This document shows, one piece after another, positions 53,994-62,395 of a stretch of 64,000 bases of DNA (position 1 is the stretch's first letter; every line of letters starts with the position of its first letter). Source of the stretch: Streptomyces sp. NBC_00510 (GTDB lineage Bacteria; Actinomycetota; Actinomycetes; Streptomycetales; Streptomycetaceae). The notes below the pieces were generated by a model that did not search any database, was not told the origin of the DNA, and saw only the letters and a program-made list of their open reading frames with translations. A program made the position numbers and the translations under genes. The DNA lies in the NCBI GenBank assembly GCA_036013505.1, contig CP107851.1, positions 2,790,001 through 2,854,000 of the forward strand. The letters are read 5' to 3'.

Positions 53994-55013
53994 ATGACGC
54001 AGCACGGACCGCTCGGGGTCGCCGTCATCGGCACCGGCAAGATGGGTGCCGACCACGTACGCCGCATCAACGACGTCGTGAGCGGCGCCCGGGTGACCGC
54101 CGTCGTCGACGTCGACGCCGAGCGGGTGAAGGCGGTCGCCGACGGCATCGAGGGCTGCACGGCCTACACCGACCCCGCCGCGGCGATGGCCGCGGCCGAC
54201 GTGGACGCCGTCCTCATCGCCTCCCCCGGCCCCGCCCACGAGGCGGCGCTGCTCACCGCCTTCGAGCACGACCTGCCGGTGCTGTGCGAGAAGCCGCTCA
54301 CGCCGGACGCCGCCTCGGCGCTGCGCGTGATGGAGGCCGAGCAGAGGCTGGGGCACCGGCGGGTGCAGGTCGGCTTCATGCGGCGCTACGACGCGGAGTA
54401 CACGAAGCTCAAGGCCCTGCTGGACAGCGGTGAGCTGGGCCGGACGCTGATGCTGCACAACCGGCACCGCAACGCGAGCATCCCTCCCGGCTTCACCAAC
54501 GCCAACCTCGTCAACGACTCGCTCGTGCACGAGATGGACGTGACCCGCTGGCTGCTCGGCCAGGAGATCACCGCCGTGACGGTCCTGCGCCCGCGCCCGT
54601 CCTCGAACGCGCCCGAGGGCCTGGACGACCCGCAGTTCGTGGTCTTCGAGACCGACGGCGGGGCCGTCGTCGACGTCGAGGTCTTCCTCAACTGCGGCTT
54701 CGGCTACCAGGTGCAGGCGGAGGCGGTCTGCGAGCGCGGCAGCGCCCGCATCGGCGACGCGCACGACCTGCTCGTCAACACCGCGGGCCGCTGGGGCGGC
54801 ACGATCGCCCAGGACTTCGTGGAGCGCTTCGCCGACGCCTACGACCGCGAGGTCCAGGCATGGGTCGACGCCACCCGGCGCGGTGAGGTCACCGGCCCGA
54901 GCGTGTGGGACGGCTACGCCGCGGCGGCGATCTGCGAGGCCGGTGTCCGCTCGCAGAGCACGGGCGGGCGCGTCGAGGTCGAGCTGGTCGACCGACCGGC
55001 GTTCTACCACTGA
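53994..55013 (+). CDS. iolG: Gfo/Idh/MocA oxidoreductase, probable inositol 2-dehydrogenase
   Basis: 339 residues. Rossmann motif [11 protein letters not shown] (about residues 10-20), the catalytic Lys in [12 protein letters not shown] near 96 and the Asp/His pair in [17 protein letters not shown] (about 176-192) fit an NAD-dependent myo-inositol dehydrogenase, which starts the pathway. Position 31 nt after the IolE-like gene agrees. Other cyclitols or sugars are possible in this family. ATG 53994 with AAAGGGAAG upstream. Confidence 0.85.
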   Translation: MTQHGPLGVAVIGTGKMGADHVRRINDVVSGARVTAVVDVDAERVKAVADGIEGCTAYTDPAAAMAAADVDAVLIASPGPAHEAALLTAFEHDLPVLCEKPLTPDAASALRVMEAEQRLGHRRVQVGFMRRYDAEYTKLKALLDSGELGRTLMLHNRHRNASIPPGFTNANLVNDSLVHEMDVTRWLLGQEITAVTVLRPRPSSNAPEGLDDPQFVVFETDGGAVVDVEVFLNCGFGYQVQAEAVCERGSARIGDAHDLLVNTAGRWGGTIAQDFVERFADAYDREVQAWVDATRRGEVTGPSVWDGYAAAAICEAGVRSQSTGGRVEVELVDRPAFYH

Positions 55014-55118
55014 GGGACGCAGGTCCCCGGTCACCCCGGATCCGGCGCGGGTGGGGCGGTTACTCCCTGGCCGCCCTGCCCGCGCCTCCACCCCACCCGT
55101 GAGAAAGGCACCCCGCAC

Positions 55119-56156
55119 ATGCGCGTTGTCCTCTTCGGCGTCGGGCGCCTCGGTTCCTTCCACGCGGCCACCCTCCACGCCCACCCCGAGGTCTCCGAGC
55201 TGGTCCTCGCCGACGCCGACGCCGCGCGGGCCGCCGAGGCCGCCGCACGGCTCGGTGCCGGTGCGCGGGCGGCGGCCTCGGTCGACGCGGCGTTCGCGGG
55301 CGGCGCGGACGCGGTCGTCATCGCCTCGGCGACCTCCGCCCACGCCGGGCTGATCACCCGCGCCGTGCGGGCCGGGCTCCCCGCGTACTGCGAGAAGCCG
55401 GTCGCCCTCGACCTGGAGTCCACGGTCACCGCCCTGCGTGAGGTCGAGGAGGCCGGCTCCGTCCTCCAGATGGGATTCCAGCGCCGCTTCGACCCCGGCT
55501 ACCGCGCCGCCCGCGAGGCGGTCCGGGCCGGCCGCCTCGGACGGCTGCACACCGTACGGGCCCTGACCTCCGACATGGCGCCCCCGCCACCGGAGTTCGT
55601 ACCGCTGTCCGGCGGGCTCTACCGGGACTGCCTGATCCACGACTTCGACGCGGTGCGGTGGGTCACCGGCCGTGAGGTCGTCGAGGTGTACGCCATGGGC
55701 GCCAACGGCGGGGCCGACTTCTTCCGTGAGGCGGGCGACGTGGACACCGCGGCGGCGCTCCTCACCCTCGACGACGGCACCCTCGCGACCGCCACCTCCA
55801 CCCGCTACAACGGCGCCGGCTACGACATCCGCATGGAACTCGCCGGTTCACTGGACCAGATCGCGGTCGGCGTCGGCCCCCGTACGCCGGTCACGTCGGT
55901 GGAACCGGGCGCGGCGCCGGGCGTGCCGGATCCCTGGACGGGGTTCGTGGACCGCTTCGGGGACGCGTACCGGGCGGAGATCGACGCCTTCGTGCAGGTG
56001 GTGGCGGGCCGGTCGGAGAACCCCTGCGAGGGGCGCGAGGCGCTCGACGCGCTGCTCGTGGCGGAGGCGTGCGAGGTCTCGCGCAAGGAGCGGCGGCCGG
56101 TCACGATCGCCGAGATGACCGAGGTCGCGGAACGCGCCCGCAAGCGCGCGGGGTGA
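55119..56156 (+). CDS. Second Gfo/Idh/MocA oxidoreductase
   Basis: 345 residues: FGVGRLGSFHAATL (Rossmann), YCEKPVALDLES with the catalytic Lys, and GGLYRDCLIHDFDAVRWVTGR with the Asp/His pair. It differs clearly from the preceding paralogue. In inositol clusters a second copy often oxidises scyllo-inositol or another isomer, or a sugar acid; which one cannot be told. A gap of 105 nt separates it from the first copy, with its own GAGAAAGG site. Confidence 0.82.
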   Translation: MRVVLFGVGRLGSFHAATLHAHPEVSELVLADADAARAAEAAARLGAGARAAASVDAAFAGGADAVVIASATSAHAGLITRAVRAGLPAYCEKPVALDLESTVTALREVEEAGSVLQMGFQRRFDPGYRAAREAVRAGRLGRLHTVRALTSDMAPPPPEFVPLSGGLYRDCLIHDFDAVRWVTGREVVEVYAMGANGGADFFREAGDVDTAAALLTLDDGTLATATSTRYNGAGYDIRMELAGSLDQIAVGVGPRTPVTSVEPGAAPGVPDPWTGFVDRFGDAYRAEIDAFVQVVAGRSENPCEGREALDALLVAEACEVSRKERRPVTIAEMTEVAERARKRAG

Positions 56157-56186
56157 CCGCACGGGGCGCCGCGGGCACGTCACCCC
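56150..56186 (+). terminator. Candidate terminator at end of inositol operon
   Basis: GGGGTGAC (spanning the stop codon) pairs perfectly with GTCACCCC at 56179-56186 around a 21-nt loop. Plausible end of the transporter-iolE-iolG transcript. Confidence 0.5.
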
Positions 56187-56273
56187 CGCGGTCCGCCCCG
56201 GGTGGCGTGATCAGGTACGCCGGTGCTTCCTGGGATGAGTCGGTCCCGGCTGTCCACGAGGGAAGAACCTTTC

Positions 56274-56942
56274 ATGGCGATGAAGGTCCAGGCGCTGCGC
56301 ACGCCTCGAGCGGCGGGGCTGGTGGGGATCGCGTTCGCGGTGCTGATCGGCGCCGCCATCGTCCTGGTCCGGGCCTCCATCCCCAGCGGTGAGGGCGCGC
56401 TGACCAGCTCGCCCCTCACCCTCTCCTCGCGCAGCGGGGTCCAGACGGCGCTGGCCCTCATCCCCTTCGCCGGCATCTTCTTCCTCTGGTTCATGGGCGC
56501 GGTGCGCGCGCACGTCGGCCCGGGCGAGGACAAGTTCCTCTCGACGGTGTTCCTCGGCAGCGGCCTGGTGTTCGTCGCGACGCTCTTCGGCGCCGCCGCC
56601 GCGGCCGGCAGCCTGCTGGCCACCACGGAGGTCGCCTCGCCCGGCCCCCCGCGGGCCGAGTTGTCGTACTTCGGGCAGCACCTCACCTACAGCCTGCTGA
56701 CGACGTACTCGATGCGGATGGCCGCGGTCTTCGTGCTGTCGGCCTCCACCGTCGCGCTGCGGCTGGGGACGTTCCCGCGCTGGCTGGTGCTGCTGGGGTA
56801 CCTCGTCGGCGTCACGCTGCTGTTCGTGGTGCCGAACGTGCGGTTGGCCGAACTGGTCTTCCCCCTGTGGGCGCTGGTCGTCAGCCTCCACATCGTGGTG
56901 GCGAGTTTCCGCTCCCGGCCGGCGGAAGCGCAGGCCTTCTGA
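56274..56942 (+). CDS. Integral membrane protein of unknown function
   Basis: 222 residues with about six hydrophobic segments (GLVGIAFAVLIGAAIVLV, ALALIPFAGIFFLWFMGAV, FLGSGLVFVATLFGAAAAAG, MAAVFVLSASTVALRLG, WLVLLGYLVGVTLLFVV, LVFPLWALVVSLHIVVA). No known domain is recognised. GGGAAG precedes ATG 56274; upstream in-frame starts would run into the terminator region. It is convergent with the methyltransferase gene, with 10 nt between stops. Confidence 0.7.
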   Translation: MAMKVQALRTPRAAGLVGIAFAVLIGAAIVLVRASIPSGEGALTSSPLTLSSRSGVQTALALIPFAGIFFLWFMGAVRAHVGPGEDKFLSTVFLGSGLVFVATLFGAAAAAGSLLATTEVASPGPPRAELSYFGQHLTYSLLTTYSMRMAAVFVLSASTVALRLGTFPRWLVLLGYLVGVTLLFVVPNVRLAELVFPLWALVVSLHIVVASFRSRPAEAQAF

Positions 56943-56952
56943 GCGGTGACGC

Positions 56953-57690
56953 TCAGGAGGTCGTGCGGCGCAGCAGCAGCGTGACGAAGCCGAGCGTGCC
57001 CCGGTAGCCGTGCAGCCACTCGGCGCGGTGGACGGCGGCGGCGTCGAGGGCGGCGCCGCTGTCGGGGTCGGCGGGGTGGTCCAGGGCCCACTCGGCGAGG
57101 GAGCCGGTCCAGGACCACTCGTAGTCGTCCCACTCGCGGACGGTGCTGACGTGGGCGAGGACCGGGGTCCAGCCGTCCGCGACGATCCGGTCCACGGTGC
57201 TCGCCAGGTCCTCGTACTCCCCCAGCATCTCGACGAGTTCCGGGGTGGGTTCGCGCTCCCAGAATGCGTCGCCGACGATCACGGTGCCCCCGGGGGCGAG
57301 GTGGGCGCGGGCCGCGGCGAGGGTCGGCAGGAGACCGCCGAAAGCGTGCGCGGCGCCGACGCTGAGCACGACGTCGAAGGGGTGCGGCGAGGTGAACGCG
57401 CCCGCGTCCTGTTCGTGGAGCGTCAGCCGGTCGCCGACGTCCAGCGCGGCGGCCTCGCGGGCCGCCTTCCGCAGTGCCCCGGTGTCCAGGTCGACGCCCT
57501 CCGCGGTGACGCCCGGGCGGCTGTCGAGGGCCCGCAGCAGCCAGGCGCCCTCCCCGCAGCCGAGGTCGAGGACGCGTTCGTCGCCGCGGCGCAGCGCCCT
57601 GCCGAGCAGACGGCGCACGGTCGCGTCGTCCAGCGGTGCGGCGATGGGGTGGTGGGTGTGCGCGATGCGCGAGATGCGGCGTCGGTCCAT
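56953..57690 (-). CDS. SAM-dependent methyltransferase
   Basis: 245 residues of the class I fold. VLDLGCGEGAWLLRALDS (about residues 39-56) is motif I, GVDLDTGAL motif II, and DVVLSVGAAHAFGG / LAPGGTVIVGDAFWE cover the post-I and C-terminal strands. The small-molecule or protein substrate cannot be inferred. It stands alone; the start MDRRRISRIAHTHH is consistent with homologues. Confidence 0.82.
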   Translation of the reverse strand: MDRRRISRIAHTHHPIAAPLDDATVRRLLGRALRRGDERVLDLGCGEGAWLLRALDSRPGVTAEGVDLDTGALRKAAREAAALDVGDRLTLHEQDAGAFTSPHPFDVVLSVGAAHAFGGLLPTLAAARAHLAPGGTVIVGDAFWEREPTPELVEMLGEYEDLASTVDRIVADGWTPVLAHVSTVREWDDYEWSWTGSLAEWALDHPADPDSGAALDAAAVHRAEWLHGYRGTLGFVTLLLRRTTS

Positions 57691-57939
57691 CGGCGCAGCT
57701 TCGCAGGGCGGGCCCTTCACCGCATCCGGTTAATTCCGCGTGGCCGTGCAACGCGATCCGCGGCGGTGGCGGTTTCCCGGTTCGAAGGGCCGTCACGGGA
57801 GCACGGCCATCGCGGCCGTCAGGGCCGTCACGGGGAGAGGACGACCGAGATGGACAGGAAGACGGACACGAAGCCGGACCGGAAGACGGACCGGAAGACC
57901 GTCACGACGGCGGGCCGGCGCGGTCCGCGGCTACAGGCC
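57691..57939. repeat. Repeat-containing intergenic region between methyltransferase and aroA
   Basis: 249 nt. AGGGCCGTCACGGG occurs twice (57786-57799 and 57821-57834). Then four 12-nt units of the GACCGGAAGACG type run from 57853 to 57900. A plus-strand start with GGGGAGAGG at about 57833 would read Asp-Arg-Lys-Thr repeats but continues antisense through aroA, so a peptide is doubtful. Confidence 0.6.
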
Positions 57940-59166
57940 TCACTCCTCGCGCAGCGCGCCGAACACCTGGTGGAACTCGGGGAAGGTCTTCTTCACGCAG
58001 CCGGGCTCGTCGAAGGTCACCCCTTCCGTGCGGAGCGCGGCGACGGCGAAGCTCATCGCGATGCGGTGGTCGCCGTGGCAGGCGATCTCGACCGGGGCGG
58101 GGGTGCCGGGGTGGATCTCGATCCAGTCGCGGCCGGTCTCCACCCGGATGCCCTGACGGCGCAGGTTGGCCGCGCAGACCTCCAGGCGGTCGCACTCCTT
58201 CACCCGGGTGTTGTAGACGTCCTCGATGCGGACCGGGCCGTCGGCGAACGGCGCGATCGCGGCGAGCGTCGGCATCGTGTCGGAGATGTCCCGCATGGTC
58301 GTGGTGATCCCGCGCAGGGTGCCGGTGCCGGAGACCGTGGTGGAGTCGGCGCCGGTCTCGACGCGGGCCCCCATGCGGCGCAGGACGTCGACGAAGCCCA
58401 GGTCGCCCTGGAGCGCTCCGGTGCCCAGTCCGGGAACGGTGACCTCACGGCCGGTCAGGGCGGCCGCGGCGAAGAAGTAGCTCGCGGTGGAGGCGTCGGG
58501 TTCGACGGCGTGGTCCGCGGCACGGTAGCCGCCGGGCGGGACGACGAGCACGCTGCCCTCGCGGCCGACCTCGACGCCGAAGGATCGCATCATGGCGATG
58601 GTGATCTCGACGTAGGGGACGGAGACCAGCCCCGTGACGTTGACGCGCAGTCCCTCGCGCATGAGCGGGCCGGCGAGGAGCAGCGCGGTGAGGAACTGCG
58701 AGGACAGGCTCGCGTCGAGGTCGAGCGCGCCGCCCTCGATGCCGTCGGCGGCGACGGTCAGCGGCAGGTGGCCCTCCGCCTCCTCGTGGCGCAGGTCGAC
58801 ACCGAGCTTCCGCAGGGCGGTGGTGAGCGGGGCGACGGGACGGCGGCGCATCTGGGCGGAGGCGTCGAAGCGGTAGGTGCCGTGCCCGGCCGCGGCGAGC
58901 GCAGGCAGGAACCGGGCCGCGGTGGCGGCGTCCCGGCAGTAGACGTCGGCCTCGGGGACCGCGGGTCCGGCGGGGCGTCCTTCGACGCGCCATACGTCCG
59001 GGCCGCGGTCCACGCGGTAGCCGAGCCGGAGCAACCCCTCCGCGAAGCCGTCGGTGTCGTCGGAGAGCAGCGGCCGCCGCAGTGTGGTCGTCCCCTCGGC
59101 CGCCGCCGCCAGGAACAGCGCCCGGGCGGTGACGGACTTCGAACCGGGGACGGCGACGACGGTCAC
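57940..59166 (-). CDS. aroA: Divergent second EPSP synthase (AroA-like)
   Basis: 408-residue enolpyruvyl transferase joining PEP to shikimate-3-phosphate. VPGSKSVTARALFL (residues 6-19) keeps the catalytic Lys/Ser/Arg; SSQFLTALLLAGPLM, VKECDRLEV, CHGDHRIAMSFAVAAL and PGCVKKTFPEF are the later conserved blocks. The NAGT segment reads CRDAATAARF, with Ala at the glyphosate-contact glycine (E. coli Gly96 by eye). The C terminus resembles E. coli-type rather than usual actinobacterial AroA. GTG 59166 has GGAG 7 nt upstream; the frame is open back to the P450 stop, 19 codons before. Confidence 0.85.
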   Translation of the reverse strand: MTVVAVPGSKSVTARALFLAAAAEGTTTLRRPLLSDDTDGFAEGLLRLGYRVDRGPDVWRVEGRPAGPAVPEADVYCRDAATAARFLPALAAAGHGTYRFDASAQMRRRPVAPLTTALRKLGVDLRHEEAEGHLPLTVAADGIEGGALDLDASLSSQFLTALLLAGPLMREGLRVNVTGLVSVPYVEITIAMMRSFGVEVGREGSVLVVPPGGYRAADHAVEPDASTASYFFAAAALTGREVTVPGLGTGALQGDLGFVDVLRRMGARVETGADSTTVSGTGTLRGITTTMRDISDTMPTLAAIAPFADGPVRIEDVYNTRVKECDRLEVCAANLRRQGIRVETGRDWIEIHPGTPAPVEIACHGDHRIAMSFAVAALRTEGVTFDEPGCVKKTFPEFHQVFGALREE

Positions 59167-59223
59167 GGTGTTCTCCTGTGCTGCCTGACGTGCGGGGACG
59201 CCCTGGTGAGGGGCACCGACATT

Positions 59224-60435
59224 CTAGGCGCCGGGCGAGCCGGGGACCGTGGGCGTGAAGCGCACGGGGAGCCGGCGCACGCCGCGCATGAGCATGCCGG
59301 GCAGCCAGTCCAGCTTCTCCGGATCGGCGTCGAGCGCGAGGTCGGGGCAGCGTTCCAGGAGGGCGCGGACGGCGACGCGTCCTTCGAGCCGGGCGAGCGG
59401 GGCGCCGAGGCAGTAGTGCAGGCCGTGCCCGAACGCGACGTGGCCCCGGGTGTCCCGGCGGATGTCGAAGCGGTCGGCCTCGGTGAAGCGGTCCGGGTCG
59501 CGGTCGGCGGAGGCCAGGGCGACGAGGACGGGTTCGCGGGCCGGGATGACGGTGCCGGCGACGTCGACCGGTTCGGTCGTGAAGCGGAAGGTGGCGGTCT
59601 CGACCGGGCCGTCGTAGCGGAGCATCTCCTCCACCGCGCCGTCGATGAGGCTCATGTCGGCCCGCAGGAGTGCCAGTTGGTCCGGATGGGTGAGCAGGGC
59701 GCGGACGCCGTTGGAAACCAGGTTGACCGTCGTCTCGTGTCCGGCGATCAGCAGCAGGAAGGCCATGCCGCCGAGTTCGGAGCGCGAGAGCCGGTCGCCG
59801 TCCTCGGAGGTGGTGCGGATGAGCGCGCTCATCAGGTCGTCGCCGGGCGCGCAGCGCTTGTCCTCGATCAGCTCGTGGAGGTAGGCCGCGAGTTCCTCGA
59901 AGGCCGTGCGCTCGGCCTCCGGCCCGGTCGGTGCGACGACCTCGTTCGACCAGGCGCGGAAGGCCGCCCGGTCCAGGTCGGGCACCCCGAGCAGCTCGCA
60001 GATGACCGTGATGGGCAGCGGGTAGGCGAGCGCCTCGACGAGGTCGGCGGTGCCGTCCGGGCGGGCCAGCATCGCGTCGAGCAGGGCGGCCGTGATCTCC
60101 TCCACGCGCGGCGCCAGTTCCTCGACCCGACGGCCGGTGAACTCCCGGGCCACCAGCTTGCGCAGCCGGGTGTGCTCCGGCGGGTCGGAGACGAGCATGT
60201 GGCGGCCGAGGAGTTCCTCGTCGTAGGAGGTCCATCCGAGTGCGCGGGAGTCCTTGGCGAACCGGGTGTCGGCGAGCGCGGCCCGGGCCTGGTCGTGGCC
60301 GACGATCAGCCACAGCTCCCCGACGTCGGCGGTGCGCACGCGGTGCACGGGCCCCTTCTCGCGGAGCCTGGCGTAGACGGGATAGGGATCGGCGGTGAAC
60401 TCCTCGCCGTAGACCGTGAGATCGACCGTGTCCAT
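59224..60435 (-). CDS. Cytochrome P450
   Basis: 403-residue bacterial (CYP107-like) P450. Marks: GHETTVNLVSNGVRALL with oxygen-activating AGHET (about residue 240), ExxR in VEEMLRYDGPVET near 277, and the haem thiolate motif FGHGLHYCLGAPLARLE (about 341-357). The substrate is unknown. No ferredoxin gene is next to it. ATG 60435 is preceded by weak binding sequence. It is co-oriented with aroA, 57 nt away and in the same frame. Confidence 0.92.
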   Translation of the reverse strand: MDTVDLTVYGEEFTADPYPVYARLREKGPVHRVRTADVGELWLIVGHDQARAALADTRFAKDSRALGWTSYDEELLGRHMLVSDPPEHTRLRKLVAREFTGRRVEELAPRVEEITAALLDAMLARPDGTADLVEALAYPLPITVICELLGVPDLDRAAFRAWSNEVVAPTGPEAERTAFEELAAYLHELIEDKRCAPGDDLMSALIRTTSEDGDRLSRSELGGMAFLLLIAGHETTVNLVSNGVRALLTHPDQLALLRADMSLIDGAVEEMLRYDGPVETATFRFTTEPVDVAGTVIPAREPVLVALASADRDPDRFTEADRFDIRRDTRGHVAFGHGLHYCLGAPLARLEGRVAVRALLERCPDLALDADPEKLDWLPGMLMRGVRRLPVRFTPTVPGSPGA

Positions 60436-60481
60436 GTGCCGCACGGTAACCCGGGGGTCCACCGCGACACGTCACCCTGCG

Positions 60482-60509
60482 GGACGAGACACCCCGGACG
60501 GTCTCATCC
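60482..60509 (-). terminator. Terminator after the galactonate-type operon
   Basis: GGACGAGAC / GTCTCATCC arms (8 of 9 pairs) around a 10-nt loop, 7 nt after the kinase stop on the minus strand. It separates this operon from the P450 gene. Confidence 0.6.
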
Positions 60510-60516
60510 GAAGGGT

Positions 60517-61494
60517 TCAGCCGATCGTGGCGGTGCGCCAGGTCTCCTCGTCCGCCTCCAGCAGCGTGGCCAGGACGGCGGGGTCCGGCAGCGGCCCGTG
60601 GTCGGCCGGGACACGCAGGGCCGAGGCCGCGGTCAGATGGCCGAGCCGCAGGGCACGCTCCACGGGCAGGTCCCGCAGCAGACCGCTGAGGAAGCCCGCG
60701 GCGAAGGCGTCCCCGGCGCCGACCGGCTCGGCCACCCGGACGGTGAGGGCGGGCACGCTGTGCGCGTCGGTCCCGGTGAAGGCCGTGGCGGCACGGGACC
60801 CGTCCTTGACGACGAGGACACCGGGCCCGGGCAGCAGCTCGCGGACCGAACGGGCATCGGTGATCCCTTCGCCCCACAGGGCCTGGGCCTCGTCGAGACC
60901 CACCAGGACGATGTCGGCCCGGTCGGCGAGCGGCCGCAGGACGTCGGCGGCGGAGCGGCCGGTCCACAGCGCGGGGCGGTGGTTGACGTCGAAGCTGACG
61001 GGCCACGGGCGGTCGGGGCGCAGCGCCCGTTCGACGAGGGCGTGGCAGCCGGGCGAGAGGGCGGGCGTGATGCCGCTGAGGTGGACGAGCGCGGCTCCGC
61101 TCAGGGCCGGGTCGTCGAGCACGTCGGGGGTGAGCGCCGAGGCGGCGGACCCCGCGCGGTGGTAGTGGACGCGGGTGCCGTGCGCGCCCGGGTCCTTGAG
61201 CAGGAGCCCGGTGGGCCGTGCGGGGTCGGTGCGCACTCCGGTGACGTCGACGCCGCCCGCGGCGATCCGCGCGCGGATCCGCCGGCCGAAGGGGTCGTCG
61301 CCGACCGCGGAGACCCATCGGGCGGGGATGCCGTGGTCGGCGAGGTACAGCGCGACGTTGGACTCGGCGCCCGCGATGTCGACGCGCAGAAGGTCCGCGT
61401 CGTCCAGCGGCCCGAGGGGGTCGGGGGCGAGGGCGGCCATGGTCTCGCCGACGCAGACCACGGGTCCGGGTCGCAGCGGCCGGGGGGTGCTCAT
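60517..61494 (-). CDS. PfkB-family 2-keto-3-deoxy-sugar-acid kinase
   Basis: 325-residue ribokinase-like kinase. VCVGETMAALAPDPLGPL (start), AGAESNVALYLADHG (about residues 41-55), SFDVNHRPALWTG near 170, VKDGSRAAT and EPVGAGDAFAAGFLSGLLRD (catalytic Asp) are present. Given the dehydratase and aldolase in the operon, it probably phosphorylates 2-keto-3-deoxygalactonate or -gluconate at C6. Last gene of the operon; 10 nt after the lactonase stop. Confidence 0.85.
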   Translation of the reverse strand: MSTPRPLRPGPVVCVGETMAALAPDPLGPLDDADLLRVDIAGAESNVALYLADHGIPARWVSAVGDDPFGRRIRARIAAGGVDVTGVRTDPARPTGLLLKDPGAHGTRVHYHRAGSAASALTPDVLDDPALSGAALVHLSGITPALSPGCHALVERALRPDRPWPVSFDVNHRPALWTGRSAADVLRPLADRADIVLVGLDEAQALWGEGITDARSVRELLPGPGVLVVKDGSRAATAFTGTDAHSVPALTVRVAEPVGAGDAFAAGFLSGLLRDLPVERALRLGHLTAASALRVPADHGPLPDPAVLATLLEADEETWRTATIG

Positions 61495-61504
61495 GGGGGG
61501 CTTC

Positions 61505-62395
61505 CTAGAGGGTGTCGGCGCGGTCCGCCGGGCGGTACGGGGCGGCCGGTGTGCCGGGGACGTCCACCCGGACGGCGAACACGGCGCCGTCGAGCGGTCC
61601 CGGGGCGGCCAGGCCGATGTGCGCACTGGTGACGAGGAGGGTCCGGCCGTCGGCGCCGCCGAGGCAGAGTCCGGCGGGCTGTCCGGCGGGCAGGTCGACG
61701 ATCCGGTCGAGGCTGCCGTCCGGGAGGTAGCGGTGGACCTGTCCGGTGCCCCAGACGGCGGTCCACAGCCCGCCCTCGCTGTCGGTGGTCATCCCGTCGG
61801 GGCTGCCCTCGGCGAGGGTGACGAAGGTCTCCGGCGTGCCGGGGTCGCCACTGGCGGGGTCGACCGGATAGCGACGGATGACGCCCCGGGCGCTGTCGGC
61901 GAGGTACATGACGGTGCCGTCGGCGGTGAAGGCCGGCCCGTTGGGGATCGTGATGTCCCGCAGCACACGGGTGACACGCCCGTCGCGGTCCAGGCGGTAG
62001 AGCGAGCCGGCGTCCTCGGTGGTGTCGTAGGCCATGCTGCCCGCCCAGAAGCGGCCGTGCGGGTCGGCGACGCCGTCGTTCATCCGCATCGGCGCCGGGG
62101 CGTCGTCCTCGGGGCGGGCGATCCACTCGGCCCGGCCCGCGGGGTCGATGCGGCAGATGCCGGTGCCCGCGGCCGCGACCCAGTGGCCGGGGCGGCCCTG
62201 GACCGGCGCCACCGCACCCAGCGGGCAAGGCAGTTGGGCGATCAGGGTGTGCGGGGCGGCGGGGCCGCCGGAGGCGGCCAGCAGCCGGCCGCTGAGGATG
62301 TCGGTGAGCACGGCACGGCCGTCCGTCCAGCGGATGCCCTCGCCGAGTTCGAGGCGGTCGGTCCCGAGGACCGCCGGGGACGCGGTGGCGGTCAC
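61505..62395 (-). CDS. SMP-30/gluconolactonase-family lactonase
   Basis: 296-residue six-bladed propeller: LGEGIRWTDGRAVLTDI (metal Glu near residue 18), RMNDGVADPHGRFWAGSMAYD with the conserved Asn/Asp metal ligands, IPNGPAFTADGTVMYLADS and LCLGGADGRTLLVTS. Such enzymes hydrolyse sugar-acid lactones; galactono-lactone is likely from context. GTG start with a 4-nt overlap onto the aldolase stop. Confidence 0.88.
   Translation of the reverse strand: MTATASPAVLGTDRLELGEGIRWTDGRAVLTDILSGRLLAASGGPAAPHTLIAQLPCPLGAVAPVQGRPGHWVAAAGTGICRIDPAGRAEWIARPEDDAPAPMRMNDGVADPHGRFWAGSMAYDTTEDAGSLYRLDRDGRVTRVLRDITIPNGPAFTADGTVMYLADSARGVIRRYPVDPASGDPGTPETFVTLAEGSPDGMTTDSEGGLWTAVWGTGQVHRYLPDGSLDRIVDLPAGQPAGLCLGGADGRTLLVTSAHIGLAAPGPLDGAVFAVRVDVPGTPAAPYRPADRADTL

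Noticed and set aside
57850..57939. Small repeat-peptide gene starting MDRKTDTKP
   Set aside because: The frame does not stop before entering aroA antisense and has no independent support beyond a ribosome-binding-like sequence; kept only as a repeat observation.
56953..60435. Methyltransferase, aroA and P450 as a biosynthetic gene cluster
   Set aside because: No core synthase, NRPS/PKS, terpene or RiPP gene is present, and the genes have separate spacing and likely separate transcripts.
57010..61632. A 1540-codon open frame on the plus strand
   Set aside because: It lies antisense to methyltransferase, aroA, P450 and kinase genes that have full family motifs; long antisense frames are expected at this GC content and the translation is low-complexity Arg/Gly/Ala.
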